Below, piece by piece: positions 50,305 through 59,503 of a DNA stretch of 64,000 nt. A program made the translations under genes and the position numbers. The stretch comes from Thalassospira marina (lineage in GTDB: Bacteria > Pseudomonadota > Alphaproteobacteria > Rhodospirillales > Thalassospiraceae): the NCBI RefSeq assembly GCF_002844375.1, contig NZ_CP024199.1, positions 446,001 to 510,000 on the forward strand, read 5' to 3'. Under the pieces are notes generated by a model. The model was not told where the DNA came from. It saw nothing but the letters and a program-made list of their open reading frames with translations, and searched no databases. Within the stretch, counting starts at the first letter, position 1. Every line of letters begins with the position of its first letter.

Positions 50305-53197
50305 TGTTCTGCGCATTTCCCGCAAGGAATTCCGGGGCTTTTTTGCCACCCCTGCGGCCTATCTGTTTATCGGGGCCTTTCTGGCGGTAAACCTGTTTGT
50401 GTTTTTCTGGGTGGAAACCTTTTTCGCCCGCAACATTGCCGATGTGCAGCCATTGTTCAAATGGATGCCGGTATTGCTGATTTTCCTGGTGTCGGCCCTG
50501 ACCATGCGCGCCTGGTCCGAAGAACGCCGGGCGGGCACCCTTGAAACCCTGCTGACCGCGCCAGTGCGCCCCATTTCGCTGGTTCTGGGCAAATTCCTGG
50601 CCGCGATGCTGCTGGTGGTGGTGGCCCTTATCCTGACGCTGCCTTTGCCCATTACGGTTTCCATTCTGGGGCCGCTGGATTGGGGGCCTGTTATTGGCGG
50701 GTATGTCGCAACCCTGTTTCTGGCAGCGGCCTATATCGCCATTGGCCTTTATATGAGTGGCCGCACCGATAACCCGATTGTCGCACTGATTTTAACGGCA
50801 CTGGTTTGTGGTGTGTTTTACCTGATCGGGTCAGACACCCTGACATCGCTGTTTGGCGACCGGGTAGGTGGTTTGCTGGCCGCCCTTGGCACAGGAACGC
50901 GGTTTGAATCGATCACGCGTGGCGTTCTCGATCTGCGCGATCTTTATTATTACCTGTCGATTGTGGGTGTGTTCCTGACGCTGAACCTGTTCAGCTTGGA
51001 AAAACTGCGCTGGTATGGCAACCCGGCCAGCAACAAGCACCGCCTGTGGGGGGCGCTTGCCACCCTGTTTGTGCTGAATTTTGTGGCGGCAAATTTCTGG
51101 CTGGCACCGATCACGGCGGCCCGTGCCGATATGACCCGCCAGCACATTTATTCGCTGTCATCCTCGACCAAACAGGAATTGCAGCATCTGGCTGAACCGC
51201 TGGTCATTCGGGCCTATTTCTCGCCACGGACCCATCCGCTGCTGGCCCCGCTTGTCCCGCGGATCAAGGATTTGCTGTCGGAATATCAGGTGGCATCAAA
51301 GGGACATGCCCGGGTTGAATTTATCGACCCCACGGCAAACCCTGACAAGGAACAGGAAGCGGCTACCAAATACGGGATTCGTCCCGTCCCCTTCCAGACC
51401 AACAGCCGGTATCAGTCTTCGGTTGTGAACAGCTATTTCGATATCGTGGTTTCCTATGGCGACCAGTTTGAAACCCTGACCTATGGCGACCTGATCGAGG
51501 TCAAGACCCAGGGGGAAGGCGATATCAATGTCGGGCTTAAAAACCCGGAATATGAAATCAGCCGGACGATTCGCAAACTGGTGAATGAATATCAGGCGGG
51601 CGGAAACCCGTTTGAAAACATGACCCAGCCTGTAACCTTCGAGGGCTTTGTTTCCCCGGAAACCAAGCTGCCCGGCCAGTTGCAAACCTTCCGCAAAACC
51701 CTTGATGATGTGCTGAAGGATTACAAAAAGCAGGCTGGTGATAAATTCAACATCGCCTTCCAGGACCCGGATGCCGGTGACGGTGCCCTGGCAACACGGT
51801 TGCAGGATGATTATGGCTTTGGCCCGCAGGTGGCCAGCCTGATGAACCCACAGCCTTTCTGGTTTTACATGATGCTGAAAAGCGGCAAGGACGAAGTTCA
51901 GGTTCCCCTGCCTGAAACCACCGACAAGGCCGCGCTGAAACGGTCGATTGATTCGGCCCTGCATCGCATGGCACCGGGTTATTTGAAAACCATCGCACTG
52001 GTCAAACCGGCCTCGCCGCCGCCCAGCCCCTATATGCAGCAGGCACCGGGGCCGCGTTATACCCAGCTTGATAAAACCCTGTCGGAAAATGCCCGCGTCG
52101 TTGAAACCGACCTGAAGGATGGTCACGTGCCCGAGGCCGCCGACCTTCTGATGGTCATGGACCCGGTCGATCTGAATGACAAACAGCGTTTTGCCATTGA
52201 CCAGTTCCTGATGCGCGGTGGCAGCGTGGTGCTGTCAACATCGCCCTTTGGTGTCAGCATTACCGATTCGCTTTCTGCCAAAAAGGTCGATTCCGGCCTG
52301 AAGGACTGGCTGGCAGGCTATGGCATTTCCATTGACGATAAAATGGTGCTTGATCCGCAAAATGCGTCGCTGCCGGTTCCGGTTGAACGCAAAATTGGCG
52401 GCATGACCGTCCAGCAGATCAGCATGATGCCTTATCCGCATTTCCCTGATTTGCGGGGCGACCAGCTTAATGCGGACAGCCCGGTTACCGCAGGGCTGGA
52501 CCAGTTGACCCTGAACTGGGCATCGCCTGTGACTGTGGATGCGGCCAAAAACAAGGGCCGCACCGTAACCCCGCTTCTGCACAGCTCGTCGCAAAGCTGG
52601 CTGTCAGACAGCACCGACATCCTGCCTGATTACAAGGCCCATCCCGATAGCGGATATGCCATTTCCGGCAATCGTGGGCAGCATGACCTAGCTGTTGCGA
52701 TTGAAGGTGAATTCAAATCCTTTTATGCAGGCAAGGAATCGCCGCTTCTGGCGGACGATGCCAAAAACGCCGATAAAAAGGATGCGAAGAAAGACAGCAA
52801 CACCGCCAAAAAAGATGACGACAAAAACGTCCAGATTGGCGGCGTGATTGACAGATCACCGGCTTCTGCCCGGTTGATCCTGGTTGGGTCCAACAGCTTT
52901 GCCGATGACATGTCGCTCAGCCTTGCGTCACGCGGGATGGGCACAAGCTATACGGCGCCGCTGGAATTTATGCAAAACGTGGTCGATTGGTCGCTTGAAG
53001 ATCAGTCCCTGCTGGCATTGCGTGGACGGACCCAGTTTGCCCGTACCCTTGTTCCGACATCCGAAGGTAGCGAACAGATGTGGGAATATCTGAATTACGG
53101 CATCGCCCTGATTGGCCTTCTGGCCGTGTGGGGGTGGCGTCGCCAGGTGGCGGCAGCCGAACGCAAACATTACCAGCGCATTCTTCAGGAGGTCTGA
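50297..53197 (+). CDS. Fused ABC-2 permease and GldG-like periplasmic protein
   Basis: Protein of 966 residues joining two modules. The N-terminal part (about 1-245) is an ABC-2 permease with six membrane segments and a conserved MRAWSEERRAGTLETLLTAPV loop, like GldF. After a further membrane segment (about 250-272) comes a large periplasmic part like GldG (ABC_transp_aux), with segments SSSTKQELQHLAEPLVIRAY and FDIVVSYGDQFETL. A Lys/Asp-rich stretch (about 810-840) and a last membrane segment (about 933-948) close it. GAGGAGG sits ahead of the ATG. In Bacteroidetes GldF and GldG are separate. The substrate is unknown. Confidence 0.9.
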   Translation: MADVLRISRKEFRGFFATPAAYLFIGAFLAVNLFVFFWVETFFARNIADVQPLFKWMPVLLIFLVSALTMRAWSEERRAGTLETLLTAPVRPISLVLGKFLAAMLLVVVALILTLPLPITVSILGPLDWGPVIGGYVATLFLAAAYIAIGLYMSGRTDNPIVALILTALVCGVFYLIGSDTLTSLFGDRVGGLLAALGTGTRFESITRGVLDLRDLYYYLSIVGVFLTLNLFSLEKLRWYGNPASNKHRLWGALATLFVLNFVAANFWLAPITAARADMTRQHIYSLSSSTKQELQHLAEPLVIRAYFSPRTHPLLAPLVPRIKDLLSEYQVASKGHARVEFIDPTANPDKEQEAATKYGIRPVPFQTNSRYQSSVVNSYFDIVVSYGDQFETLTYGDLIEVKTQGEGDINVGLKNPEYEISRTIRKLVNEYQAGGNPFENMTQPVTFEGFVSPETKLPGQLQTFRKTLDDVLKDYKKQAGDKFNIAFQDPDAGDGALATRLQDDYGFGPQVASLMNPQPFWFYMMLKSGKDEVQVPLPETTDKAALKRSIDSALHRMAPGYLKTIALVKPASPPPSPYMQQAPGPRYTQLDKTLSENARVVETDLKDGHVPEAADLLMVMDPVDLNDKQRFAIDQFLMRGGSVVLSTSPFGVSITDSLSAKKVDSGLKDWLAGYGISIDDKMVLDPQNASLPVPVERKIGGMTVQQISMMPYPHFPDLRGDQLNADSPVTAGLDQLTLNWASPVTVDAAKNKGRTVTPLLHSSSQSWLSDSTDILPDYKAHPDSGYAISGNRGQHDLAVAIEGEFKSFYAGKESPLLADDAKNADKKDAKKDSNTAKKDDDKNVQIGGVIDRSPASARLILVGSNSFADDMSLSLASRGMGTSYTAPLEFMQNVVDWSLEDQSLLALRGRTQFARTLVPTSEGSEQMWEYLNYGIALIGLLAVWGWRRQVAAAERKHYQRILQEV

Positions 53198-53201
53198 GAA
53201 C

Positions 53202-54287
53202 ATGAAACGGACCATACAGATATTGGTGGTGTTGTTCGTCGTTCAGGTCGGGTTTGCCATCGGTATCAATTTCTATCAGCCCCAGGCCGATAGTACCGAA
53301 GGCAATGACAAACTTGTGGCCGCCAAAACCGATGGTATCGACCATTTGACCATCGAGGATTCGGACGGCACCAAGGTTGCCCTGGTGAAAAACGGCAAGG
53401 ACTGGCAACTGCCCGACCTTGGCAATTTCCCGGCAGATGGCAGCAAGGTTGACGGATTGATCAGCAAGCTTTCCGACCTTCACGAAGGCCTGCCGATTGC
53501 AACATCAAGTGGCGCGATCAAGCGTTTCAAACTGGCAAAGGATGATTTTGAACGCCGCATCACCCTTAAAAAGGGCGATGAGGCCGTGGCGACCCTGTAT
53601 TTCGGAACTTCGCAGGGGACCCATCAAATTCATGCCCGCCGCGAAGAACAGGACGAAGTCTATGCCGTAACCATGGGCAGCTATGATGCCCCGGCCAAGG
53701 CCGATGACTGGATCGACGCCACTGTTTTGCAGGTATCGGCCAACGATATCGACCAAATGGATGTTGCAGGCCTGTCGCTGGTGGCAAAACCGGCCCCGGC
53801 GGCCAAGCCTGACGATGCCAAAACCGACAAACCTGCTGCCGATAAAAACGCCGATAAGGCCGATCAGGATAAGGACAAAGCCGTTGTAACCTGGGACCTT
53901 GCCAATGCGGCACCGGACCAGAAATTGCAACCCGCTGCGGCCTCGACCCTGGCAGCCATGGTGGCACGGGTGCGTGTTTCGGCGGTTTTGGGCAAGGATG
54001 CCAAGCCGGAATACGGCATGGATCACCCGGTTTTGAAAATGTCCCTGTCGTTAAAGGGCAAAGACAAACCGGTTGATTACGTGATTGGCAAAAGCGACGG
54101 CAAGGATGGGGATTACACCCTGAAACTGTCCTCGCGGCCGGAATATTTCCGCATTGCGGGCTATACCGGCAAACAGCTTGTCGAACATGCCGATGCCAAG
54201 GCGCTTCTGGTCGCAAAACCGGCGGATACCAAACCGGCAGATGATGCCGGTGCAGCTGCCGCCAATGCCAGCAAAGCCATGAACTAG
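53202..54287 (+). CDS. DUF4340-domain envelope protein
   Basis: Protein of 361 residues with an N-terminal membrane anchor (about 5-23) and a periplasmic DUF4340 region with repeated LVAAKTDGIDHLTI-like and VEHADAKALLV segments. It contains a low-complexity Ala/Lys/Asp/Pro insert (about 200-230). AGGAGGTCTGA precedes the ATG, 4 bases after the permease stop. DUF4340 genes regularly follow Gld-like ABC genes; the function is unknown, and it may act as a periplasmic partner. Confidence 0.88.
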   Translation: MKRTIQILVVLFVVQVGFAIGINFYQPQADSTEGNDKLVAAKTDGIDHLTIEDSDGTKVALVKNGKDWQLPDLGNFPADGSKVDGLISKLSDLHEGLPIATSSGAIKRFKLAKDDFERRITLKKGDEAVATLYFGTSQGTHQIHARREEQDEVYAVTMGSYDAPAKADDWIDATVLQVSANDIDQMDVAGLSLVAKPAPAAKPDDAKTDKPAADKNADKADQDKDKAVVTWDLANAAPDQKLQPAAASTLAAMVARVRVSAVLGKDAKPEYGMDHPVLKMSLSLKGKDKPVDYVIGKSDGKDGDYTLKLSSRPEYFRIAGYTGKQLVEHADAKALLVAKPADTKPADDAGAAAANASKAMN

Positions 54288-54315
54288 GCTTGCTGCCATA
54301 CATAAATTTCAAGGC

Positions 54316-54344
54316 AAAGGCCCGGCGAAAATCGTCGGGCCTTT
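54316..54344 (+). terminator. Terminator after the Gld-like ABC operon
   Basis: A 12 bp stem (54316-54327 with 54333-54344, one G-T pair) with a 5-base loop and T run, 28 bases after the DUF4340 gene. Confidence 0.88.
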
Positions 54345-54412
54345 TGTCTTGTTGCTTAACGGCGTTACCCCAGGCGTCATCTTGCAGATTGGCCTGTGTT
54401 GTAGCGTTTGGC

Positions 54413-55492
54413 TTATTGCGTGTTCGGGCCGGAATCACCGCTGTCTTTTACCGGGTCTGCGGCGTCATCGTGGCTGGCGGCATGGCCCTGTCCGGTTTTG
54501 CTGGTGGCGGTTGCACCGGGAAGGTCCGGCAGGCTTTTTTGTGCGGTGTCTTTGATGATCTCGGCCCGGTCGGCCAAAAAGGCACCGTAACCGGCATCCA
54601 TTAGGGCGGCCAGTTCGATATAGACGCCAAAAAGCCGCGACAGGGTGTCGGTTTCTTCGGGGTCAAGAATGGCAAGCAGTTCAGCACTGCGGGCCTGGCC
54701 GGTTTCAAAATGCTCCCATGCCTTTTCCAGCATGAAGGCGCCAAGCTGGTTCAAGGCATCGAAATTCTGCTGGCCGATGGCATTGCGGATTTCACCAATG
54801 CTGATATCGGCAGCCAGCAGGATTTCACCTGGAATGGTGACAAGGCGATCAGGGCCTTTCACATCAATTGGCAAATCACGCAGGATATGAACGACATAGC
54901 AGAAAATTGCCATGTCGCGCGCATGATAAAGCGGCGATGCCGTCAGCGCGGAGACATAACCGATTTCATCGTCAAACCGTGCAGATAGCAGATAAACAAA
55001 GATCGATGCCGGAGCGGCAGTGGCCCCTTCGCAATAGGCGATGAAATCGTCCCATTCATCAAGCGGGTCTTCCGCCACATCCTTGCGCAGGGCATCGGCA
55101 AGCTTCACCCACGGATCAACCGAAAGATCGCTTTCGCCAAGGGTCAATGTCAGGGCTTCGTATACGGCAGCGGGAAGCGGGCCGACATCGGGCCAGGGGT
55201 TGTCGGCCATGACTTTGGCGGCTTCGATCTGGTCCTGCCAGCGGTCGATAATGTCGAATGTTTCGTCGCGCAGGCTGTCGCGTTCGGCATCGGATTTTTC
55301 AAGGAAACCATCATCGACGATATCGTCGATCACCCGCATCGAGGCGTAAGCCGCAAGGAAAAAGCGCTGTCTGGCAGCGTTCAGGCGCATCGCTGCCCGG
55401 TAAAGGTTGGCGTTCTTGGCGGCAGCCAGTTCCTTGCAGGCAAAAAACGGATCTTCGGAAGAACCGTAAAAGGGCGATGGTGACGCAGTCAT
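54413..55492 (-). CDS. Divergent squalene/phytoene synthase family protein
   Basis: Protein of 359 residues in the trans-isoprenyl diphosphate synthase (head-to-head) superfamily. The first Asp-rich motif is DDIVDD (56-61) and the second is D206-L-P-I-D210 after HILR. RLNAARQRFFLAAYASMRVIDD and YCEGATAAPASIFVYLL fit the family. A C-terminal tail after about 325 is low complexity. No hopanoid or carotenoid gene is beside it, so its product (squalene, phytoene, or a non-catalytic role) cannot be told from context. Confidence 0.8.
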   Translation of the reverse strand: MTASPSPFYGSSEDPFFACKELAAAKNANLYRAAMRLNAARQRFFLAAYASMRVIDDIVDDGFLEKSDAERDSLRDETFDIIDRWQDQIEAAKVMADNPWPDVGPLPAAVYEALTLTLGESDLSVDPWVKLADALRKDVAEDPLDEWDDFIAYCEGATAAPASIFVYLLSARFDDEIGYVSALTASPLYHARDMAIFCYVVHILRDLPIDVKGPDRLVTIPGEILLAADISIGEIRNAIGQQNFDALNQLGAFMLEKAWEHFETGQARSAELLAILDPEETDTLSRLFGVYIELAALMDAGYGAFLADRAEIIKDTAQKSLPDLPGATATSKTGQGHAASHDDAADPVKDSGDSGPNTQ

Positions 55493-55681
55493 TTAATTTC
55501 CAGAACTTGCCGTAATGTCTGTTCCAAAGACGGCATTTTTACCGTGAGTTTGGCCGCTGCATGAAAATGCATCCAAGGGCAACATGCAGCCTTGATGCAG
55601 GGCTGGCAAGTGATCAGCCGCATTCGGGGTCAATTTTCGCAAAAATTGATGGATTAAGCCTTAAAACAGGCGATCTCGCCC

Positions 55682-56380
55682 TTAAAACTGCAACCGGTAA
55701 CCGGCTGTCAGGCCCAGCATGGCATCAAACCGGTCTGTCGGGCTGCTGCTTGACGATGTTAAATCGCTTGTCAGGCGGCCATGAATGCCAACCCACAAAT
55801 CCTCGAACGGCATATAGGACAGGCTGGCAGCAAGGCCGGCACTGTCTGAACCCTGTTCATTGCCAAAACCGATGCCCGAAAGGCCGTTTTCGCTGCGCAT
55901 CGTCGGGGTGACAAGGTAATCCTCGTCATCGCTGCCTGATACGCCAACATGGTTGCCCAGCGAACCATTCAATTCCACAACCGGGCCAACGGCGAATCCA
56001 AGGCTGCGGTTGGGGGAATAGCCAATGCCAAACTGCGCCGAAACACCTTTGCCCGGTGTCTGGTCGCTATTGGCTTCAAACCACATCACGCTTTCCTGCT
56101 TTTTGCTGCCGGTTTTGGCCTTCGAGCCAGGCAGGGTCAGGATGGTGGCGTGGCTGCGGGACGGGCCGGTGGCGAAATAATTGTCAAACCCGTTGCGCCC
56201 CGGTGCGGGCAAAATCCCCTGCACCAGATAGCTTGACGGTTTGCTTTCCGGTGAATTGGCAGCGGCTGACATTTCCTGTTCGGAAACAACCTGTTGCGCG
56301 CAAACAACAGACGGCAAAATGGTCGATAGCATTGCAATGCCACCTATCATTCCCGCTGTTAAAATCTGCCGCATTTTCAT
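55682..56380 (-). CDS. Hypothetical outer-membrane-type protein
   Basis: Not recognised as a named family. The start at 56380 gives a signal peptide (about 1-28, ending VVCAQQ). The mature part has alternating polar and hydrophobic strands and ends LTAGYRLQF with a terminal Phe, as in outer-membrane beta barrels; the length (232 residues) suits an 8-stranded barrel. Another in-frame ATG lies at 56374. The 189-base gap to the squalene-synthase-like gene has no feature. Confidence 0.7.
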   Translation of the reverse strand: MKMRQILTAGMIGGIAMLSTILPSVVCAQQVVSEQEMSAAANSPESKPSSYLVQGILPAPGRNGFDNYFATGPSRSHATILTLPGSKAKTGSKKQESVMWFEANSDQTPGKGVSAQFGIGYSPNRSLGFAVGPVVELNGSLGNHVGVSGSDDEDYLVTPTMRSENGLSGIGFGNEQGSDSAGLAASLSYMPFEDLWVGIHGRLTSDLTSSSSSPTDRFDAMLGLTAGYRLQF

Positions 56381-56717
56381 CGCCGTTAAATCCCGTAAAG
56401 CCCCAAAGGGCCGTCTCAACCATGTCAGTCGGGTCTGCAATTGCCCGCCCTGTGTTGCCCAAAATGGCGAACACTGGACTGAACGTTTGCAGGCACCAAA
56501 AGGAACGCCCCCGAAAGAAAAAATTTTGCATCTTTGGGCCGAACGGAGTCTGGCGACGGGATGCGGGTTTTCTGTTTGCGTGTCGGGCTGCGGCAATATG
56601 GTTAATTTGGCGTAAAACGCCAGCCCGGATATTGCATAGCAACCATTCCATGCCGGTTTTCCGGCTTTTTTAGTCTCGTTCCAGTTTGCGTTGCAAAATG
56701 GTTTTTTTGTGATCGCT
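56381..56717. other. 337-base gap, no gene seen
   Basis: Lies between the hydrolase stop and the outer-membrane-type gene. Apart from a small plus-strand stem (GCCGG/CCGGC at 56652-56665 with a following T run), which has no plus-strand gene to serve, nothing is recognisable. Confidence 0.5.
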
Positions 56718-57608
56718 TTAGCTTTTTAAGAATATTTTAACGGCTTCAATTTGCGCCCTGGTATTCAGATAGGGCGCATGTCCGCAGTTTTCCAGAGACA
56801 GAACCGGCATTTCGGGTTTGGCTGCCGTCATTTTTTCGACGATGGCTTTGGGGATCAAATCGGACTTCGCCCCGCTAAACAGGGTGATGGGGCAGGTGAT
56901 GGCATTAAAGATATCCCAGGCGTCATAATCGTCGATCTGGTCGCGAAAAACATCCATCACGCGCGAATCGTAATGCATGGCGAATTTGCCATTGGGCAGC
57001 CTGCGGGCGGAATTCATCGCCAGTTCGGCCCATTCGGCATCGTTTTCCAGGCCGAAGGGCGCATAGATGGTGCGCAAAACGGCTTCGATTTCGGCAATGC
57101 TGGCAAATTCCGGCGTGCCACCGACATAGGCCTTGATGCGGTCGACGGCCTCCTGTGCCAGTTCCGGGCCGATATCGTTTAACAGCAGGCGTTCAATACG
57201 GCTTGGGGCCATGCTGGTTACAACCATGCCAATGATGCCGCCCATCGATGTGCCAATCCAGCTACAGCGATCAATATTGAAATGGTCCATCATTTCAATC
57301 ATTTGCCGGGCATAGAATGCCGGTACATATTCCTCGTCCGGGCTATTGGCCCAGGCGGAATGGCCGCGCCCGATAATATCGGGGCATAGAATGAAATAAT
57401 CATCGGCAAGCTGGCTTGCGAGGATATCAAAATCGTGGGACAGGCGTGCCAGCCCATGCACCATGATAATCGCGGGTTTACCCGGCTGGCCCCATTGCCG
57501 GATGCGGGTTTCATAACCGCACAAGGCAATGAAATGGTCGCAAACGACCCGGCCTGGCGTTCCGTTATCCGTATCTTTCTGCGCAGCGATAGTTTCGGTC
57601 ACGGTCAT
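56718..57608 (-). CDS. Alpha/beta hydrolase
   Basis: Serine hydrolase of 296 residues. Oxyanion HG is at 51-52, nucleophile Ser121 in GTSMGG, and probable catalytic His277 in CGHAPYL; the acid residue is likely in the segment near LFSGAKSDLI. The fold resembles haloalkane-dehalogenase/MhpC-type esterases. The start at 57608 follows GGAGG; a 5-residue extension to 57623 is less likely. The substrate is unknown. Confidence 0.88.
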   Translation of the reverse strand: MTVTETIAAQKDTDNGTPGRVVCDHFIALCGYETRIRQWGQPGKPAIIMVHGLARLSHDFDILASQLADDYFILCPDIIGRGHSAWANSPDEEYVPAFYARQMIEMMDHFNIDRCSWIGTSMGGIIGMVVTSMAPSRIERLLLNDIGPELAQEAVDRIKAYVGGTPEFASIAEIEAVLRTIYAPFGLENDAEWAELAMNSARRLPNGKFAMHYDSRVMDVFRDQIDDYDAWDIFNAITCPITLFSGAKSDLIPKAIVEKMTAAKPEMPVLSLENCGHAPYLNTRAQIEAVKIFLKS

Positions 57609-57770
57609 CAGGGCCTCCGGCATTTGGGGATGGGTCGGGCAAAGAAATGGTATTTCAGGCAGGCTGTTTTATCGTCTCTCAAGACATATCTTTGCACGCC
57701 GCGCGCGCAATGGGCAGCCCTTAGGTTTGGTCATTTTGTGCGATGGGGATGGATATGCTTCTTGCGAAAA

Positions 57771-58277
57771 TCAGTCCAGCGATGCGGCAAAGGCCTTCAT
57801 CAGATCATCAAACTGGTCCATCGGCGGGAATTCATCGAACTGGTATTTCGCCGGGGTGCTGACCCACGAAAGCCGGTTTTTGGTCATTGTCTCGATAAAG
57901 GGCGTGGTCCAGCGGCTGTCTTGCAACAATGTCGGGCGGACATTGACAAAGGCATCGATGCCTTCAATCCGCGTGAACATCCATGTCATGCAATGCGGGC
58001 AGAAAAAATGGTGCAAGTCTGGCCCGTGCAGCCCACCCAATACCGGTTCGCCCCTGGTTACGGCAAAGGCCGCGCCGGGGACCATGGCGGTCAGGGAAAA
58101 GGCGCTGCTGCTCATGGATTGGCAACCTGCACAATGGCAGGCTGCCGTCATGATCGGGCGGGCCGTGATTTGGAAATGTACCTGCCCGCATCGGCATTGT
58201 CCCGTCATTGTGTGATCGAGGTTGGCATCAACGGTGGGATCAACGGCGGAACCCATGCTGTGATCATGCGTCGTCAT
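57771..58277 (-). CDS. GFA family protein (CENP-V/GFA zinc domain)
   Basis: Protein of 168 residues with the GFA zinc-binding cysteines: C28-x-C30, C47-x-C49-xx-C52, and C93-xx-C96 (CPHC). The family includes glutathione-dependent formaldehyde-activating enzyme and many proteins of unknown role. The start at 58277 has AGGGA seven bases ahead; a longer frame to 58376 overlaps the upstream gene. Its neighbour is a Tam-like methyltransferase. Confidence 0.85.
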   Translation of the reverse strand: MTTHDHSMGSAVDPTVDANLDHTMTGQCRCGQVHFQITARPIMTAACHCAGCQSMSSSAFSLTAMVPGAAFAVTRGEPVLGGLHGPDLHHFFCPHCMTWMFTRIEGIDAFVNVRPTLLQDSRWTTPFIETMTKNRLSWVSTPAKYQFDEFPPMDQFDDLMKAFAASLD

Positions 58278-58353
58278 GGCAGTTTCCCTGTTGGCGATTT
58301 GGCGGGAATAGGTGGGCAATAACGCAGGGCAGGGCAGGGCAGGCAAAAGGCCG

Positions 58354-59154
58354 TTATCCGGCCTTGCTGGCAACAATGAATAGCCGGTTGAACGGAAACA
58401 GCGTCAGCCCATCCGGGCGGGGCGGGTAAACCTGGCTTAGCCGGGTTTTGTAATGGGTGCAAAAGGCTTCGCGGGCGTCATCATTGGGCAGGTTTGCCAG
58501 AACCGGGCGCAATGCGGTGGATGAAACCCAGTTAAAAACCGGGTCTTCGCCTTTGAGGACGTGGCAATATTGCGTTTGCCACAAATCGACATTGCTGCAA
58601 TGGGGAATCAGAACATCAAAATAATCGCCCGGCCGCATGATTTTAATCTGGTCCTGCGCGGCGGCAACTTCCTTTTCCCATTTTTCACCGGCTTCGTTGA
58701 TCAACTGGTGGCTGGGCGCAAGGAAATTGTTGGGAACCTGAATGGCAATCAACCCGCCGGGTTTGACAAAACCACACAGGCGCGGCAACAGGTTGGCATG
58801 GCCAGGAACCCATTGCAGGGCCGCATTGGTAAATAACAGATCAACCGGCTTTTCCGGCTTCCAGGTGGCAATATCATGCTGCTGCCAGGTGATGCGATCA
58901 TCATGTTTGCGGGCTTTTTCAAGCATCTCGGCAGAATGATCGACCCCGGTAATGGTGGGCATGTTGCCATCAACGCCATAGGCATCCGCCAGAAGCGACG
59001 TTACCGTGCCGGGGCCGCAGCCCAGATCAACAATGTTTTCAGGGGAAAAACCCTGTGCCGGTTTGGGCAGGCGGGCAATCAGATCAATTGCGGGGCGGCG
59101 GCGCTCATCACCGAAAAGGCCATATTTAACGGGGTCCCAATGTGTATTGGACAA
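58354..59154 (-). CDS. Second trans-aconitate methyltransferase-like protein
   Basis: SAM-dependent methyltransferase of 266 residues with DLGCGPGT at 43-50 and Tam-like NAALQWVPGHANLLPRL, LWQTQYCHVLKG and FNRLFIVASKAG. It resembles the tam-like gene at 22.7 kb but differs in the N-terminus and many positions. One of the two may act on trans-aconitate and the other on a related acid, which the sequence cannot decide. Confidence 0.85.
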   Translation of the reverse strand: MSNTHWDPVKYGLFGDERRRPAIDLIARLPKPAQGFSPENIVDLGCGPGTVTSLLADAYGVDGNMPTITGVDHSAEMLEKARKHDDRITWQQHDIATWKPEKPVDLLFTNAALQWVPGHANLLPRLCGFVKPGGLIAIQVPNNFLAPSHQLINEAGEKWEKEVAAAQDQIKIMRPGDYFDVLIPHCSNVDLWQTQYCHVLKGEDPVFNWVSSTALRPVLANLPNDDAREAFCTHYKTRLSQVYPPRPDGLTLFPFNRLFIVASKAG

Positions 59155-59199
59155 ATTCCGGTCCTTTCGTTTTGGCCCGCCGGGGCACCTGCGCGGGCA

Positions 59200-59388
59200 T
59201 TAGTGCGAGGAGTTTTCGACCTCGCTGAAATGGCTGTTGATCAGCTGGAACATGAACAGGATGGCACCAAAAAACAGGGCCAGCCCGACAAAATAGGAAT
59301 ATCCGTCATGTGCGGCTGACGCATAGAACAGGCCACCAAGGCCAACAGCGATGGTCAATATACCGAAAATCAGGCGATCCAAACCCAT
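59200..59388 (-). CDS. Small membrane protein of 62 residues
   Basis: Not recognised. Two hydrophobic segments (about 5-22 and 32-52) are joined by a short loop; the C-terminus is polar (SHFSEVENSSH). The ORF fits between the Tam-like gene and rppH. It has no clear homologue that I can name; real by size and hydrophobic pattern. Confidence 0.65.
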   Translation of the reverse strand: MGLDRLIFGILTIAVGLGGLFYASAAHDGYSYFVGLALFFGAILFMFQLINSHFSEVENSSH

Positions 59389-59503
59389 TTTAGAACCCTT
59401 CCAAACCCAGGGGTGTTAACGACACAGGAATTTAAAGCATCGATACCGCTAAAGGAACCATGCTTTGCACATTTGCATGCGTCAGTTTTGCACGCAAACC
59501 GTC

